NCBI RefSeq assembly: GCF_022921055.1
Contig: NZ_CP095061.1
Coordinates: 2,271,501-2,335,500 of the forward strand
Source of the DNA: Hymenobacter volaticus
GTDB lineage: Bacteria; Bacteroidota; Bacteroidia; Cytophagales; Hymenobacteraceae
DNA: 64,000 nt
Reading direction: 5' to 3'
Both the position numbers and the translations under genes were made by a program. The notes beneath the pieces are model-generated. The model ran no database searches and was not told where the DNA came from. It worked only from the letters and a program-made list of their open reading frames with translations. This document shows, one piece after another, positions 37,568 to 47,254 of this stretch (within the stretch, counting starts at the first letter, position 1; each line of letters begins with the position of its first letter).

Positions 37568-39820
37568 ATGGACAACTTAGTCAGAAGGTTATTGAAAGCC
37601 TCTTGCGCTTTCGCTCTTGCTGCCGCCGTGGCCCAGCCCGCGCTGGCTCAGAGCACACGCAAGCAGCTCAAGACCGCAAATAAGTTCTTCGAGCAAGAAA
37701 ACTATCGGGCATCTATTCCTTTCTATGAACAAGTGTTGGCGAAGGAGCCTAATAATCCTCTGGCCTTGTTCCGGGCTGGTATTTCTTACATGTCGTTTGA
37801 TAAGGAGAAGGCCAGCGACTATATCTACAAAGCCCAGAAGCTGAAGCCCAAGGTGTCGAAGGATGTGGAGTATTGGCTGGGCCGCGTCGACCACTTGAAC
37901 TACAACTTCGACGAAGCTATTGCGCACTTTCAGGCGTACAACGTAACGCTTAAGCCCAAAGACACGCGCAAGGCCGAGCTGGCGCAGCTGATTCAGCATT
38001 CGAAAAATGCCAAGGTGCAGTTCAATAGCCCCAAGGACATCTTCGTGAAAAACCTCGGGCCAACGGTGAACACGCCGTACGCCGAGCACAGCCCCGTTAT
38101 TTCAGGTGACGATAAGCTATTGCTGTTCACCTCGCGCGGCGAAAACGTGACGGGCGCCGGCAACACAGGAGACAAGAAGGGGGGTAACTTAGCTACCGAT
38201 GGCGAGTACTACGAAGACATCTTCGAAACCAAGCGCATCGACGACGAAAACTGGGACAAGCCCCGGTCGTTGAGTGGTGTGCTTAATGGCAAAGGCCACG
38301 ATGCATCCACCCAACTCTTCGACAATGATACGAAGCTACTTATGTATCGCCAGGATGAGAACGGCGACATCTTCTATTCGGAGAAGTCGGGCGGTGACTG
38401 GACGGCGCCTAAGAAGCTAAACCAAAACGTTAACTCGAAAGCATTCGAGTCTGACGCTTTTATTACGCCCGACGGCCTCACGATCTACTTCTCGACCGGT
38501 AAATACTCGGAAGACGGCTCACTTGATATCTACTATTCCACCCGACAAGCCGGTGGGGATTGGGGCCCAGCTAAGTCGATGGGTACGGCCATCAACACCA
38601 AGTACGATGACGACAGCCCGTACCTAAGCCGTGACGGTAAGACGCTCTATTTCTCGTCGCGCGGCCACAACACAATGGGTGGCTACGACATCTTCAAGTC
38701 GGAGTACGATTCGATTGCTAAGAGATGGGGACGCCCCGAGAACATGGGCTATCCAGTAAATACGCCCGACGATGACACGTACTACCGCTTGAGCCCAGAT
38801 GGTAGCTACGCTTACCTATCGTCGTACCGCATTGGGGGCTACGGCGAAAAGGACATCTACACGATCAACTACATCAAGAACGCCACTATTCGGGGTCGGG
38901 TATTTTCGCAACGCGACAGCACCGTAATTCCGGGCGTGGAGTTGGTATTCAGTGGCACGCAAGCCGATAAAACGGCCTTGAGCTACCGCGATGTAACCAA
39001 GCCTATCACCGGCGACTACCAAGTGAGCGTGCTTTCGGGCCGTTCGTACCAAGTTGCTGTGACCAAGGATGGGACGAACATTATCACGGAAGAATTTACC
39101 GTGCCGATTTCAACCAACGATTCAACCGTTGTTGAGAAGAATTTCTACGTGCCGTACACCGACACTACGTCGCAGGTGGCCTTCAAGAACATCTACTTCG
39201 ATACCGACAAGTACAAGCTACGGCCCGAGTCGATTACTGAGTTGGACAACATTAGCTCGATTCTGAAAGCTAATTCAGGCGTTAACATCTCTATCGAAGG
39301 CCACTGCGACTCTCGCAACACTGACGAGTACAACATCGTGCTGGGCCAGAACCGCGCCGATGCTGCCTACAACTACCTGAAGAAGTCGGGTATTGCCGAG
39401 ACGCGGATGGTAACGGTAAGCTACGGCGAGCGTCGTCCGGCGGCGGCCAACGATTCGCCTGAGAACATGCAGCTCAACCGTCGCGTGGAGTTCCGCCCGA
39501 TTGTGAAGGAAGGCGAAGCTGCTCCCGTATTGACGCCAGGTGTTGCTCCTGCAACTACTACGACCACTGGTGCTGATGCGGGCACTAGCACCTCTACTCC
39601 GGGCGCCGGCGCTACGCTTCAGCCAGGCAAAAGCAAGGCGAAGCTAGCCGATGGTACCAAGGTGAAAACCAAAGTGGATGAGGACAGCGACAAAGTGAAA
39701 GTGAAAACCAAAGGCGCTAACGACGAAAAGAGCAAGACCGTAACCAAAGACGGTGCTATCGATTCGAAGGCCAAAGATGCCAATGGCGAAAAAGTCAAAG
39801 TGAAGACCGACAACGACTAA
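37568..39820 (+). CDS. porE: PorE-like type IX secretion protein (TPR, beta-propeller, CRD, OmpA domains)
   Basis: A 750-residue envelope protein with the PorE order: signal peptide (1-28), TPR-like helices (about 30-145), PD40/WD-like propeller (about 155-430), a carboxypeptidase-regulatory-like fold (about 440-530) and an OmpA peptidoglycan-binding domain (about 538-645, with EGHCDSRNTDEYN and NRRVEFRP). PorE links the type IX secretion complex to peptidoglycan. Unusual here is a Thr-rich linker and a lysine/aspartate tail (about 690-750) with repeated KVKVKTK. The gene lies upstream of menG and a PorT-type gene. The start at 37568 is set by the signal peptide; a further ATG-less frame extends upstream. 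Confidence 0.85.
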   Translation: MDNLVRRLLKASCAFALAAAVAQPALAQSTRKQLKTANKFFEQENYRASIPFYEQVLAKEPNNPLALFRAGISYMSFDKEKASDYIYKAQKLKPKVSKDVEYWLGRVDHLNYNFDEAIAHFQAYNVTLKPKDTRKAELAQLIQHSKNAKVQFNSPKDIFVKNLGPTVNTPYAEHSPVISGDDKLLLFTSRGENVTGAGNTGDKKGGNLATDGEYYEDIFETKRIDDENWDKPRSLSGVLNGKGHDASTQLFDNDTKLLMYRQDENGDIFYSEKSGGDWTAPKKLNQNVNSKAFESDAFITPDGLTIYFSTGKYSEDGSLDIYYSTRQAGGDWGPAKSMGTAINTKYDDDSPYLSRDGKTLYFSSRGHNTMGGYDIFKSEYDSIAKRWGRPENMGYPVNTPDDDTYYRLSPDGSYAYLSSYRIGGYGEKDIYTINYIKNATIRGRVFSQRDSTVIPGVELVFSGTQADKTALSYRDVTKPITGDYQVSVLSGRSYQVAVTKDGTNIITEEFTVPISTNDSTVVEKNFYVPYTDTTSQVAFKNIYFDTDKYKLRPESITELDNISSILKANSGVNISIEGHCDSRNTDEYNIVLGQNRADAAYNYLKKSGIAETRMVTVSYGERRPAAANDSPENMQLNRRVEFRPIVKEGEAAPVLTPGVAPATTTTTGADAGTSTSTPGAGATLQPGKSKAKLADGTKVKTKVDEDSDKVKVKTKGANDEKSKTVTKDGAIDSKAKDANGEKVKVKTDND

Positions 39821-39841
39821 GCGGTCGAGTAGATCATATTT

Positions 39842-39877
39842 AGCGGGCCGGGCTCTATGCCCGGCCCGCTTTTTTTC
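39842..39877 (+). terminator. Rho-independent terminator after the PorE-like gene
   Basis: The stem AGCGGGCCGGGC/GCCCGGCCCGCT is followed by seven T residues. It lies 22 bases after the stop, and a TATGTTTG (39900-39907) just beyond may restart transcription for menG. Confidence 0.9.
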
Positions 39878-39899
39878 AACATAATGACTTGTCAGACGT

Positions 39900-39907
39900 T
39901 ATGTTTG
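39900..39907 (+). promoter_or_regulatory. -7 promoter element (TATGTTTG) before menG
   Basis: TAnnTTTG match 42 bases before the ATG of the methyltransferase, right after the preceding terminator. Confidence 0.4.
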
Positions 39908-39948
39908 GGCAATTTTGCCCCTGAATCCTCGTTGTTCGCTCCAGACCC

Positions 39949-40676
39949 ATGGCCGTAGTACCCTACAAAGACGACACCGCTGGCAAGAAGTCCCAAGTGG
40001 CCCACATGTTTAATAGCATTGCGGGCAAATACGACTTCCTTAACCACTTCTTAAGCGTTGGCACCGACATCTACTGGCGGCGTAAAGCGGTGAGCGAACT
40101 TAAAACCCTGCGGCCCGCTCGCATCCTTGATATTGCCACGGGCACGGCTGACTTCGCCATCGAAACCCTGCGTGCAGCCTCGGATGATGCGCATGTGACG
40201 GGCGTCGATATTTCGGAAGGAATGTTGGCTGTTGGTCGGCGCAAGCTGCAGGAAAAGGGCCTGACGAATCGGATTCAGTTGGAGCAAGGTGATTCCGAGA
40301 ATCTACCGTACCCCGACAATCATTTTGATGCCGTTACGGCCTCGTTTGGGGTGCGCAACTTCGAGAACCTGACCAAAGGCCTAACGGAAATGCGGCGGGT
40401 TCTGCGACCAGGGGGAAGCTGGTGATTTTAGAGTTTTCTAAACCAACGGCGTTTCCACTCAAGCAAGCATATAATTTCTACTTTCAGCGGGTACTCCCCG
40501 TCTTTGGAAAGATGATTTCCAAGGATAACTCCGCATATACCTACCTGCCCGAATCGGTGCAGGCCTTTCCGGATGGCCCCGATTTTTTGGCTATCCTCCG
40601 GGAAGTCGGCTTCAATACTCCCGCATGGCAACCTCTCACGTTCGGCATCAGCTCTATCTACACCGCTCACAAGTAG
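39949..40676 (+). CDS. menG: Demethylmenaquinone methyltransferase UbiE/MenG (one frameshift)
   Basis: The repaired protein has 242 residues and methylates demethylmenaquinone, the last step of menaquinone synthesis. The SAM-binding motif is [14 protein letters not shown]. Family segments are [40 protein letters not shown] and, after the break, [20 protein letters not shown]. The frame breaks at a G5 run (40411-40415); one extra G restores [11 protein letters not shown]. The end overlaps the next gene by 52 bases, a tight menG-porT arrangement known in Bacteroidota. Confidence 0.93.
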
Positions 40677-41440
40677 GCCGTTTCGCACTACTGCTTTTTT
40701 TAGCTCTGGCTACTTCTCTTGGGGCAAAGGCGCAACGCAAAAGTAAAACGGGCTCCAGCCGCACTAAAAGCGGACGGGTGAAATCCATTACCGTAAACAA
40801 CCTGCCTGGCTACGACGACAAATGGTTTCACCCTGGTTTCTACATTGCGCCGCACTTTTCGCGGTTCAAGGTCGAGCAGTCGCAGGCCTACATCCAGAAT
40901 CTGAACACCAGCCGGGGCGTTTCGGTGAATGCGCTCAACGGTCCAGGCTTTTCGGTCGGCTTCGTAGGTGATGCTCGGTTGGGTGACTACTTCAATCTGC
41001 GGTTTGCGCCAGGAGTCAGCTTTATCACGCGTCAGTTGGAGTTCAAGTCTGCGGGCTACGCTCCCAACACAGGCGACCCTGAAGAACTAGTGACCCAAGA
41101 AATTGCGTCTACGCAGGCCGATTTTCCGCTGTTAGTGAAGTTTCACTCGGAGCGGCGGCGCAACACCCGCGTGTACGTGGTAGGCGGAATTAAGCCAAGC
41201 GTAAACGTGGGCAACCGCCGCAAGGACCCCGACCGAAACAACATCAGCGCCGACAATACTGATGTAGCCATTGAGTATGGTGTAGGACTGGACTTGTTCT
41301 ACCCGTTCTTCAAGTTCGCACCGGAACTGCGTTTTTCGCATGGTCTCAAAAACATGTATTTGCCTGAAAACAACATTTACAGCAACAGCTTGCAAAGACT
41401 ACGCAGCAACACCGTAACGCTGTATCTGACATTCGAGTAA
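40625..41440 (+). CDS. porT: PorT/SprT-type outer-membrane beta-barrel protein
   Basis: A 271-residue protein with a signal peptide (hydrophobic core about residues 19-33, cleavage near GAKAQ) and a small outer-membrane barrel with alternating strands. Its content and position directly after menG fit PorT/SprT, a type IX secretion and gliding component. Segments [33 protein letters not shown] and [14 protein letters not shown] are strand-like. The ATG at 40625 lies within the menG end. A start inside the overlap is needed because no ATG lies between it and the signal helix. Confidence 0.8.
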   Translation: MATSHVRHQLYLHRSQVGRFALLLFLALATSLGAKAQRKSKTGSSRTKSGRVKSITVNNLPGYDDKWFHPGFYIAPHFSRFKVEQSQAYIQNLNTSRGVSVNALNGPGFSVGFVGDARLGDYFNLRFAPGVSFITRQLEFKSAGYAPNTGDPEELVTQEIASTQADFPLLVKFHSERRRNTRVYVVGGIKPSVNVGNRRKDPDRNNISADNTDVAIEYGVGLDLFYPFFKFAPELRFSHGLKNMYLPENNIYSNSLQRLRSNTVTLYLTFE

Positions 41441-41453
41441 AGGGGAATAATTG

Positions 41454-41517
41454 AATGGCTGGCTAGGTAACTGTTGAATGATTTTGTGTCAGTTCAACGG
41501 TTAGCTAGCCAGCCATT
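41454..41517. terminator. Long hairpin after the PorT-type gene
   Basis: Arms of about 25 bases (AATGGCTGGCTAG..ACTGTTGAA and inverse) form a strong stem with a 14-base loop. No long T-run follows. It lies between the porT stop and the SDR gene and may block read-through. Confidence 0.5.
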
Positions 41518-41546
41518 TAGTAATCAGATAATCAACAAGAGCAATC

Positions 41547-42293
41547 ATGCAAACTGCATTTATTACGGGTGCGTCATCGGGAATAGGCCGAGCTACGGCG
41601 GTGGCGTTGAGCAAGGCTGGCTTTCAACTAGTGGTGACGGGAAGACGACGGGAGCGACTAGAAGAACTTGCCCAAGAACTGGCGCCCGTACCGGTACACA
41701 TTCTCACGTTTGATGTGCGCGACAAAGCTGCGGTAGAAGCTGCGGTGGCAGGTCTGCCAGCTGAATTTGCTGAGGTTGATGTGCTCGTCAACAATGCCGG
41801 TAACGCGCACGGATTGGCTCCTATCCAAGACGGTGACCCCACGGATTGGGACGCCATGCTCGATGGAAACGTGAAGGGGCTGCTCTATGTGAGCCGGGCT
41901 TTGTTACCTACCATGACGCGCCGCAAAAAGGGCCATATCATTAACATTGGCTCTATTGCCGGGCACGAAACGTACGCGAATGGCAATGTATACTGCGCCT
42001 CCAAAGCGGCCGTAGCAGCCCTTTCGAAGGGTATGCGCCTAGACTTGTTGCCCCATCACATCCGAGTAGCCGAAGTGAACCCCGGCGCTGTGGAAACCGA
42101 GTTTTCGCAGGTGCGCTTCAAAGGTGATACTGACCGAGCGGCCGGCGTATATAAGGGGTTCGAGCCCTTACGCGCCGAGGACATTGCCGACATCATTCAG
42201 TTCATGGTGACTCGTCCAGCCCACGTTAATATTGCGGAAGTATTGATTTTGCCTGCTGCCCAAGCCGCCGCTACCGTGATCCGCAAAGACTAA
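41547..42293 (+). CDS. Short-chain dehydrogenase/reductase (YdfG-like)
   Basis: A 248-residue classical SDR. The cofactor motif is GASSGIG, the strand motif NNAGNA, and the catalytic set is Ser in NIGSIAG, Tyr in VYCASKAA and Lys four residues later. An R at the end of the second strand (VTGRRRERL) favours NADP. Its sequence resembles YdfG-type 3-hydroxy-acid dehydrogenases. Substrate unknown. Convergent with the hydrolase gene, with a shared terminator between. Confidence 0.93.
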   Translation: MQTAFITGASSGIGRATAVALSKAGFQLVVTGRRRERLEELAQELAPVPVHILTFDVRDKAAVEAAVAGLPAEFAEVDVLVNNAGNAHGLAPIQDGDPTDWDAMLDGNVKGLLYVSRALLPTMTRRKKGHIINIGSIAGHETYANGNVYCASKAAVAALSKGMRLDLLPHHIRVAEVNPGAVETEFSQVRFKGDTDRAAGVYKGFEPLRAEDIADIIQFMVTRPAHVNIAEVLILPAAQAAATVIRKD

Positions 42294-42310
42294 ACGGATA
42301 ATTAAGTTTA

Positions 42311-42347
42311 CACAAAAAAAGCCCTGCTCAACAGGGCTTTTTTTGTG
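42311..42347. terminator. Bidirectional terminator
   Basis: CACAAAAAAAGCCCTG pairs with its inverse around CTCAA, with A/T runs on both sides. It ends the SDR gene and the opposing hydrolase gene. Confidence 0.92.
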
Positions 42348-42386
42348 ATTGTCAACACTGTAAGTATAGTGGTAGATAAGAGAGCT

Positions 42387-43064
42387 TCAGCTAGTACCAG
42401 CTTGCGCATGCAGTCTCTGAAGCACGTTGGCGTCTAGTGTGTGCTTGCCCGCAAAGCGTACGACCTCTGGCTCGACTCCTAAACCCCGCAGAAACTCGCG
42501 CTGCTGTTCGAGGTCAGCGGATTTAATAAACTCGTCATCATCGCCGCAAACGAGGGTGACGGGTAGGTTGCGCATTAGCTGCGTGGCAACCGTGAAATCC
42601 ATGTCGGGTGGGAAGGCCCCCGCCCACAGAACCAGCCGAGCCGGTCGGAAACGGGCGCGAGCCAACCAGCGGCTTACGGTTGCCGCCCCTTGCGAGAAGC
42701 CGAGCACCGTAACGCGCACTTCCGGCAGTACGTGAGCCAAAATCGTACTGGCTAACTGGTTGAGGTAGCCAACATAATCTTCGATTTCAAAAAGCCGGTC
42801 TTCACGCGTCATCCAGGTAGCGCCAATGCGTCCCCGACCATTGCTAGGACCTTGCAAGTAAAAGCGCGACAAGCCTTCGGGGGCCACCACTACCAGGGTA
42901 GGGTCGGCGGTGGAAATAGCTGCAAAGTGCCGAATGAAATACGCAGCTAACTGCCCGTAGCCATGACACACAAACCACACCTGCCGGGTATCAGCCGACA
43001 ACTCGCCTAATTGGAAGTAGCGTGCCGTACGAGTAACAGGCAGGTGATGCTCCTGAGCGGACAT
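42387..43064 (-). CDS. Alpha/beta-hydrolase (phospholipase/carboxylesterase-like)
   Basis: About 225 residues from this start. It has the hydrolase order: strand with WFVCHGYGQLA (oxyanion side), nucleophile elbow LGFSQGAATVSRWL (Ser), DDEFIKSADL (Asp) and a final GKHTLDANVL (His). This matches the phospholipase/carboxylesterase family of small serine esterases. The open frame extends to 43130; MSAQEHHLPVTRTARYF at 43064 is the more likely start, but this is uncertain. It is encoded 60 bases after the cytidine deaminase gene on the same strand. Confidence 0.75.
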   Translation of the reverse strand: MSAQEHHLPVTRTARYFQLGELSADTRQVWFVCHGYGQLAAYFIRHFAAISTADPTLVVVAPEGLSRFYLQGPSNGRGRIGATWMTREDRLFEIEDYVGYLNQLASTILAHVLPEVRVTVLGFSQGAATVSRWLARARFRPARLVLWAGAFPPDMDFTVATQLMRNLPVTLVCGDDDEFIKSADLEQQREFLRGLGVEPEVVRFAGKHTLDANVLQRLHAQAGTS

Positions 43065-43189
43065 GTGCAAGTAGCTGAAAGAGTAAGCTTTCCGAATAGC
43101 AGTGTTAGCGAAGAAGCCAACACAACTCATAACCAGGTACGTGGGCGCACCTGTTTGGTCACCGGAACTAGTAGTTACTACCTCTTTCG

Positions 43190-43693
43190 CTACACTTCGG
43201 GCACTCGTTGCTTAGGTAAGTCGTCGGCGGTAAAGCCAAACGGAAGTAAGTCGCTGAGGCGGCGGAAGCGGTAGATGCTGCCGTCGCGGCCTGGCAGCAG
43301 CAGGGGTATGGGCTGCTGCTGGCGGTGTTCGTACTCAGCCATTACTTGGCGGCAGGCACCACAGCTAGTCACAGCTACAAAATCGCCGGAGGCGGGGCGG
43401 GCAGCTACGGCCATGCCCACAATGCGGCGCTCGGGTTGGGTGGCTGCTAAGCCGAACAGGGCAGTGCGCTCAGCACAAAGGCCGGATGGGAAGGCAGCGT
43501 TTTCCTGGTTGGTGCCGCGAAAGATAGTGCCATCGTCGAGCAGTAGTGCGGTGCCCACGTGAAAGTGGGAGTAGGGAGCATAGGCGTGGTCGGTGGCGGC
43601 GCGTGCAGCTTGCCAGGTGGCAGCTTCAGCAGGGGTAAGGTCAGCTTCAGTAAGAACCTCGACGTCGATAGTGAGGCGGAGCGGTTGGGCCAT
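43190..43693 (-). CDS. cdd: Cytidine deaminase
   Basis: A 167-residue zinc enzyme that deaminates cytidine and deoxycytidine in pyrimidine salvage. The zinc and catalytic residues are in LCAERTALF (Cys-Ala-Glu) and TSCGACRQVMAEY (two Cys). The N-terminal AYAPYSHFHVGTALLLDDG and NQENAAFPSGLCAE are family-typical. Length suits a tetrameric form with a short N-terminal addition. Intact; it shares its direction with the downstream esterase. Confidence 0.95.
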   Translation of the reverse strand: MAQPLRLTIDVEVLTEADLTPAEAATWQAARAATDHAYAPYSHFHVGTALLLDDGTIFRGTNQENAAFPSGLCAERTALFGLAATQPERRIVGMAVAARPASGDFVAVTSCGACRQVMAEYEHRQQQPIPLLLPGRDGSIYRFRRLSDLLPFGFTADDLPKQRVPEV

Positions 43694-44079
43694 TGCGTAG
43701 GCGGAAAATAAGACAGGTTCCGGTACGGTGGCCGGCCCCGATTGGGTAAGGGGCGGTCAATGTACTACAATTATCGAATAGTGCACATAAGGCAGCAGGT
43801 GGCATACAGTACCGGATTCCTACTATTTCATGGGAAATGACGGGGAATTTGCTTCACGACAGGCAGGGCTTGTATAACGTAGAGCCTTTACACGTAGAAG
43901 CCTCTCCAACTTGCGTATGGTGCCTGCGTGTTGCAATGCAGTATACTGTGGCATTGATAGAGGAAGTTTCGTTAGAATTGGCTTCTCATGCAGAGTCTAA
44001 TGCGCCCGAGCTTCTTTTCTGCCGCTATAGCCTGGTCGCAATAGGTTCGCTGTTTCTTGTTCCTTGCTAATGTATTTTC
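43694..44079. other. 386-base intergenic region
   Basis: Between divergent cdd and the saccharopine reductase-like gene. A 77-codon open frame (43837-44070) has no recognisable domain and atypical composition, so no gene is supported. No clear promoter was seen. Confidence 0.5.
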
Positions 44080-45438
44080 ATGACTCGTCTTCTCCTGCTA
44101 GGAGCCGGCCGTTCGGCTACCTCACTTATTCAGTATCTGTTGCGCCACGCAACCACAGAAAACTGGTTTCTCACCGTCGCCGACGTCAACCCGGCGCACT
44201 TAGTGCCCGTGCTGGCGGCGCATACTGAACATGCCCACGCAGTGTCGTTTGACATACAAAACAGCGTGCACCTCGAGGAATTGGTAGCACAGGCAGATGT
44301 TGTGGTTTCTATGCTACCAGCGCAGTTTCATGCCCCCGTGGCGCGGGTCTGCGTGCAACACCGGCGGCACTTGGTTACGGCTAGCTACGTGAGCCCGGAA
44401 ATAAAGGCACTGGAGGAAGAGGCGCAGGCGGCGGGTGTTACTGTCCTGATGGAATGTGGCCTAGACCCCGGCTTGGACCATATGTCGGCTATGACCGTAA
44501 TTGAGCGAATACGGTCGCAGGGCGGCCATATCACGTCGTTTCACTCGTATTGCGGCGGGTTGCTGGCTCCCGATTCGGAGGGCGACAATCCGTGGAAGTA
44601 CAAGTTCACTTGGAACCCCCGCAATGTGGTGATGGCGGGCCAGGGAACAGCCAAATACCTTGAAAACGGGCATTCACGCTTTATTCCGTACCAACGCCTG
44701 TTCGCACATCCTACTCCCGTAGAAGTGCCAGGGTATGGCACTTTCGAGGGCTACGCTAACCGAGATTCACTGAGTTATCGGGCGCCTTACGGTTTGCAAG
44801 ACATACCCACTATTCTAAGAGGCACCCTGCGCCGCTCTGGCTACTGCGCCGCTTGGGATGCCTTGGTGCGCCTCGGGCTAACCGACGACTCGGGAAGCTT
44901 GGGCAATCCGTCCGACATGACGTGGCGCGAGCTGATAGAGGCGTATCTGCCGGTTGCCCTGCCCCGGGCTACCACCGAAACCGAGCTAGCTATGCGGTTT
45001 GCCGACTACCTTGGTTTGCACTTCACTGGCCCCGAGATGCAGCGGCTCCAATGGTTGGGCCTGTTCTCGGACCAAGCTGTGAACCACGCCGATGCTACCC
45101 CAGCTCAGTTGCTGGAGCGCCTTCTAACCAAGAAGTGGCAGCTTGCGCCTAATGACCACGACATGATTGTGATGCAGCACCTGTTCAATTACGAGCTAGG
45201 TGGCAAGCGGCACCACCTTACGGCCTCTTTAGTTGTGCTCGGCGACGATGCTACGCACACGGCCATGGCCAAAACCGTCGGGCTGCCCGTGGGTATGGCC
45301 GTCCGCCGCCTTGTGCGAGGTGAGATAACCCAGCGCGGGGTCATCATTCCCACCCATGCGAGCCTGTACGAGCCCATCCTGACCGAATTAGCCACCGATT
45401 ATGATATTCGTTTCGTGGAGGAAGAAGCGGCTTTGTAG
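44080..45438 (+). CDS. Saccharopine dehydrogenase/reductase-like protein
   Basis: A 452-residue protein. The N-terminal Rossmann motif is LLGAGRSATSLIQYL. The central family segment MECGLDPGLDHMSAM is followed by SYCGGLLAPDSEGDNPWKYK and NVVMAGQGTAKYLENG, both characteristic of the saccharopine reductase (LYS9-like) branch. Such enzymes interconvert saccharopine with aminoadipate semialdehyde and glutamate. In bacteria they act in lysine catabolism or related reactions, and the direction here is unknown. No lysine-pathway partner is nearby. Intact. Confidence 0.88.
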   Translation: MTRLLLLGAGRSATSLIQYLLRHATTENWFLTVADVNPAHLVPVLAAHTEHAHAVSFDIQNSVHLEELVAQADVVVSMLPAQFHAPVARVCVQHRRHLVTASYVSPEIKALEEEAQAAGVTVLMECGLDPGLDHMSAMTVIERIRSQGGHITSFHSYCGGLLAPDSEGDNPWKYKFTWNPRNVVMAGQGTAKYLENGHSRFIPYQRLFAHPTPVEVPGYGTFEGYANRDSLSYRAPYGLQDIPTILRGTLRRSGYCAAWDALVRLGLTDDSGSLGNPSDMTWRELIEAYLPVALPRATTETELAMRFADYLGLHFTGPEMQRLQWLGLFSDQAVNHADATPAQLLERLLTKKWQLAPNDHDMIVMQHLFNYELGGKRHHLTASLVVLGDDATHTAMAKTVGLPVGMAVRRLVRGEITQRGVIIPTHASLYEPILTELATDYDIRFVEEEAAL

Positions 45439-45504
45439 CGGCACGTAGTTTACTGCAAGTATTCCTCACACAAAAAGGAAATTGGTTAGAGCGGCGTTCC
45501 AGGT

Positions 45505-46444
45505 ATGAAAGCGTATTTGCGGCTGCGTTGGCGGGTGATGAGTCGGCAGGTAGCTGAGCTTGGCTGGTGGCGGATTTTGCTGCTAGGTTCTCTGCTGCTC
45601 GTTGCGGTTGGCAGGGGCTAGTACTTCTTTCCAGTACCCAAACGGCGCAGTGGGTGGTGCCGCCGCTGGTGCTGTTCCTGCTAGGCAGCCAGCACCGCCG
45701 CCGTACTGACCTCGACTTTTTGCACCTGACCGCGCCTCGTTTTCGGCCGTGGGTAGCCACCGAATACGCACTATGGGGCTTGCCCGCGGCGCTGGTGTTG
45801 GTTGGTTTTGGACGAGTGGGCGCGGGGTTGTTGACAGTAACTTTAGCTCCGCTGGCAGCCTGGCTGTCGGCGGCGCGTGCCCGCACAACCCAGCACCAGA
45901 AGCGCAGTGCATTTCGCAGTGAGGCGTTTGAGTGGGTAAGTGGTTTCCGGCAAGCTGGCACCTGGCTGGGGTGGCTGGCGCTGGTAGCAGCTGCCGGTTG
46001 GTGGCGGCAATACGGGCTGGCTCCCGCTTTAACGCTGGGGGTTTGGGTGCTGTACATTTCCTCGTTTTATGCCACCCCGAGCCGTGGACCATGTTGTTGC
46101 CTGCGCTGCGCCAGCCGGGGGCGTGGCTGCGGCGTCGCGTCGCGTTGGGGCTGCTGTATTATGTAGCAACTGCCGCGCCATTTGCTTTACTAATGGGGAT
46201 GAGCCGAGCCGGTTGGGCCGGAGCCGGAGCACTGCTGATTTGGGGCGCAGCGGTGCTGGCGATGATGGTGCTGGCCCGGTACGCTTTTTACCCGCACGCC
46301 CTGCTGGTGCGCCTCACCCAGGGGGCAGTACTAGTGACTTGCCTGCTATTCGGCCATCCCATTTATCCGGCGCTGCTACTGGTAGCGTTTTTCGGGCTGG
46401 TCTGGAAAAGCCGGCAGCAACTCTCCACCTTTCGCCATGATTGA
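45505..46444 (+). CDS. ABC transporter permease (polytopic; two frameshifts)
   Basis: The repaired protein has 313 residues with 6-7 membrane helices and no recognisable binding motif. Two breaks occur. The first is at a G4 run (45614-45617), where one G restores VAVGRGLVLLSS. The second is at a C4 run (46075-46078), where one C restores FYATPEPWTMLLPAL. The gene overlaps the ATPase gene by 8 bases, so the two form a translationally coupled pair, and the ATPase has no membrane domain of its own. The transported substrate is unknown; export is a guess. Confidence 0.7.
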
Positions 46445-47138
46445 GATACGCCAGCTACATAAACGGTTCGGAAAGCACGAGGTGCTGCGCGACGTCAGCC
46501 TGAACTTGCTGCCAGGCACGCTGCACGGACTAGTAGGAGCAAACGGGGCTGGCAAAACTACCTTGCTCCACTGTCTCTACGGCCTGCACGCCGACTACCA
46601 GGGCACCGTGCGGGAAATTACAGGTTTGCCTGTTCGGCCTAACACGGGTCTGTTGCCCTACGAGCCTTATTTCTACCCGCGTCTCACGGGCCGCGAGTAC
46701 CTGGAGTTTACCCTGCAAGCCCGCGGCCGCTCGGTGGTAGATTTCGAGCCGTGGAACCAACTGTTGGAATTACCCCTCGACCAGTACGCCGAAGAGTATT
46801 CAGCGGGCATGAAGAAAAAGCTGGCCTTGCTGGCGCTGTTGGTGCAGCCGTTCCGCTACCTGATACTCGACGAACCATTCAATGGCCTCGACTTGAACAC
46901 CAACCTGCTGCTGATGGAAATCCTGCGCCGGTTGCGGCAGCAGGGTACCGGCATTCTGCTTACCTCGCACCTGCTTGGCTCGCTCACCGAACTCTGCGAC
47001 GAACTCACTGTGCTGGCCGACAACACCGTGCGCCGTCGCTACACTGCCGCTGAGTTCGGCCAGGTACAGCACGATTTGCTCGATGGATTCTACCAGGAGA
47101 AGCTAGCCCAGGTGCGGCAACTGCTGCCGGATAAATAA
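46437..47138 (+). CDS. ABC transporter ATP-binding protein
   Basis: A 233-residue nucleotide-binding subunit. Walker A is GANGAGKTTLL. The signature region reads YSAGMKKKLALLALL, with SAGM where LSGGQ is usual, as in many exporter-type ABC ATPases. Walker B is YLILDEPFNGLD and the H-loop His is in LLTSHLLGSL. It forms a pair with the overlapping permease gene. Intact. Confidence 0.93.
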   Translation: MIEIRQLHKRFGKHEVLRDVSLNLLPGTLHGLVGANGAGKTTLLHCLYGLHADYQGTVREITGLPVRPNTGLLPYEPYFYPRLTGREYLEFTLQARGRSVVDFEPWNQLLELPLDQYAEEYSAGMKKKLALLALLVQPFRYLILDEPFNGLDLNTNLLLMEILRRLRQQGTGILLTSHLLGSLTELCDELTVLADNTVRRRYTAAEFGQVQHDLLDGFYQEKLAQVRQLLPDK

Positions 47139-47254
47139 AGCACAGCTGTTTTCAGCTTGACACGCACAGGCTGTAGGATTTAGTGCGAAGCGTACACCTT
47201 GCGCATCCGCAACCGTCCGGTATTGGCTGCCGCAACCCTATTCGTGCTATTCTT

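Noticed and set aside
43837..44070. A 77-codon open frame between cdd and the saccharopine reductase-like gene
   Set aside because: No domain, membrane segment or promoter support; composition differs from the neighbouring genes and it is most likely chance.
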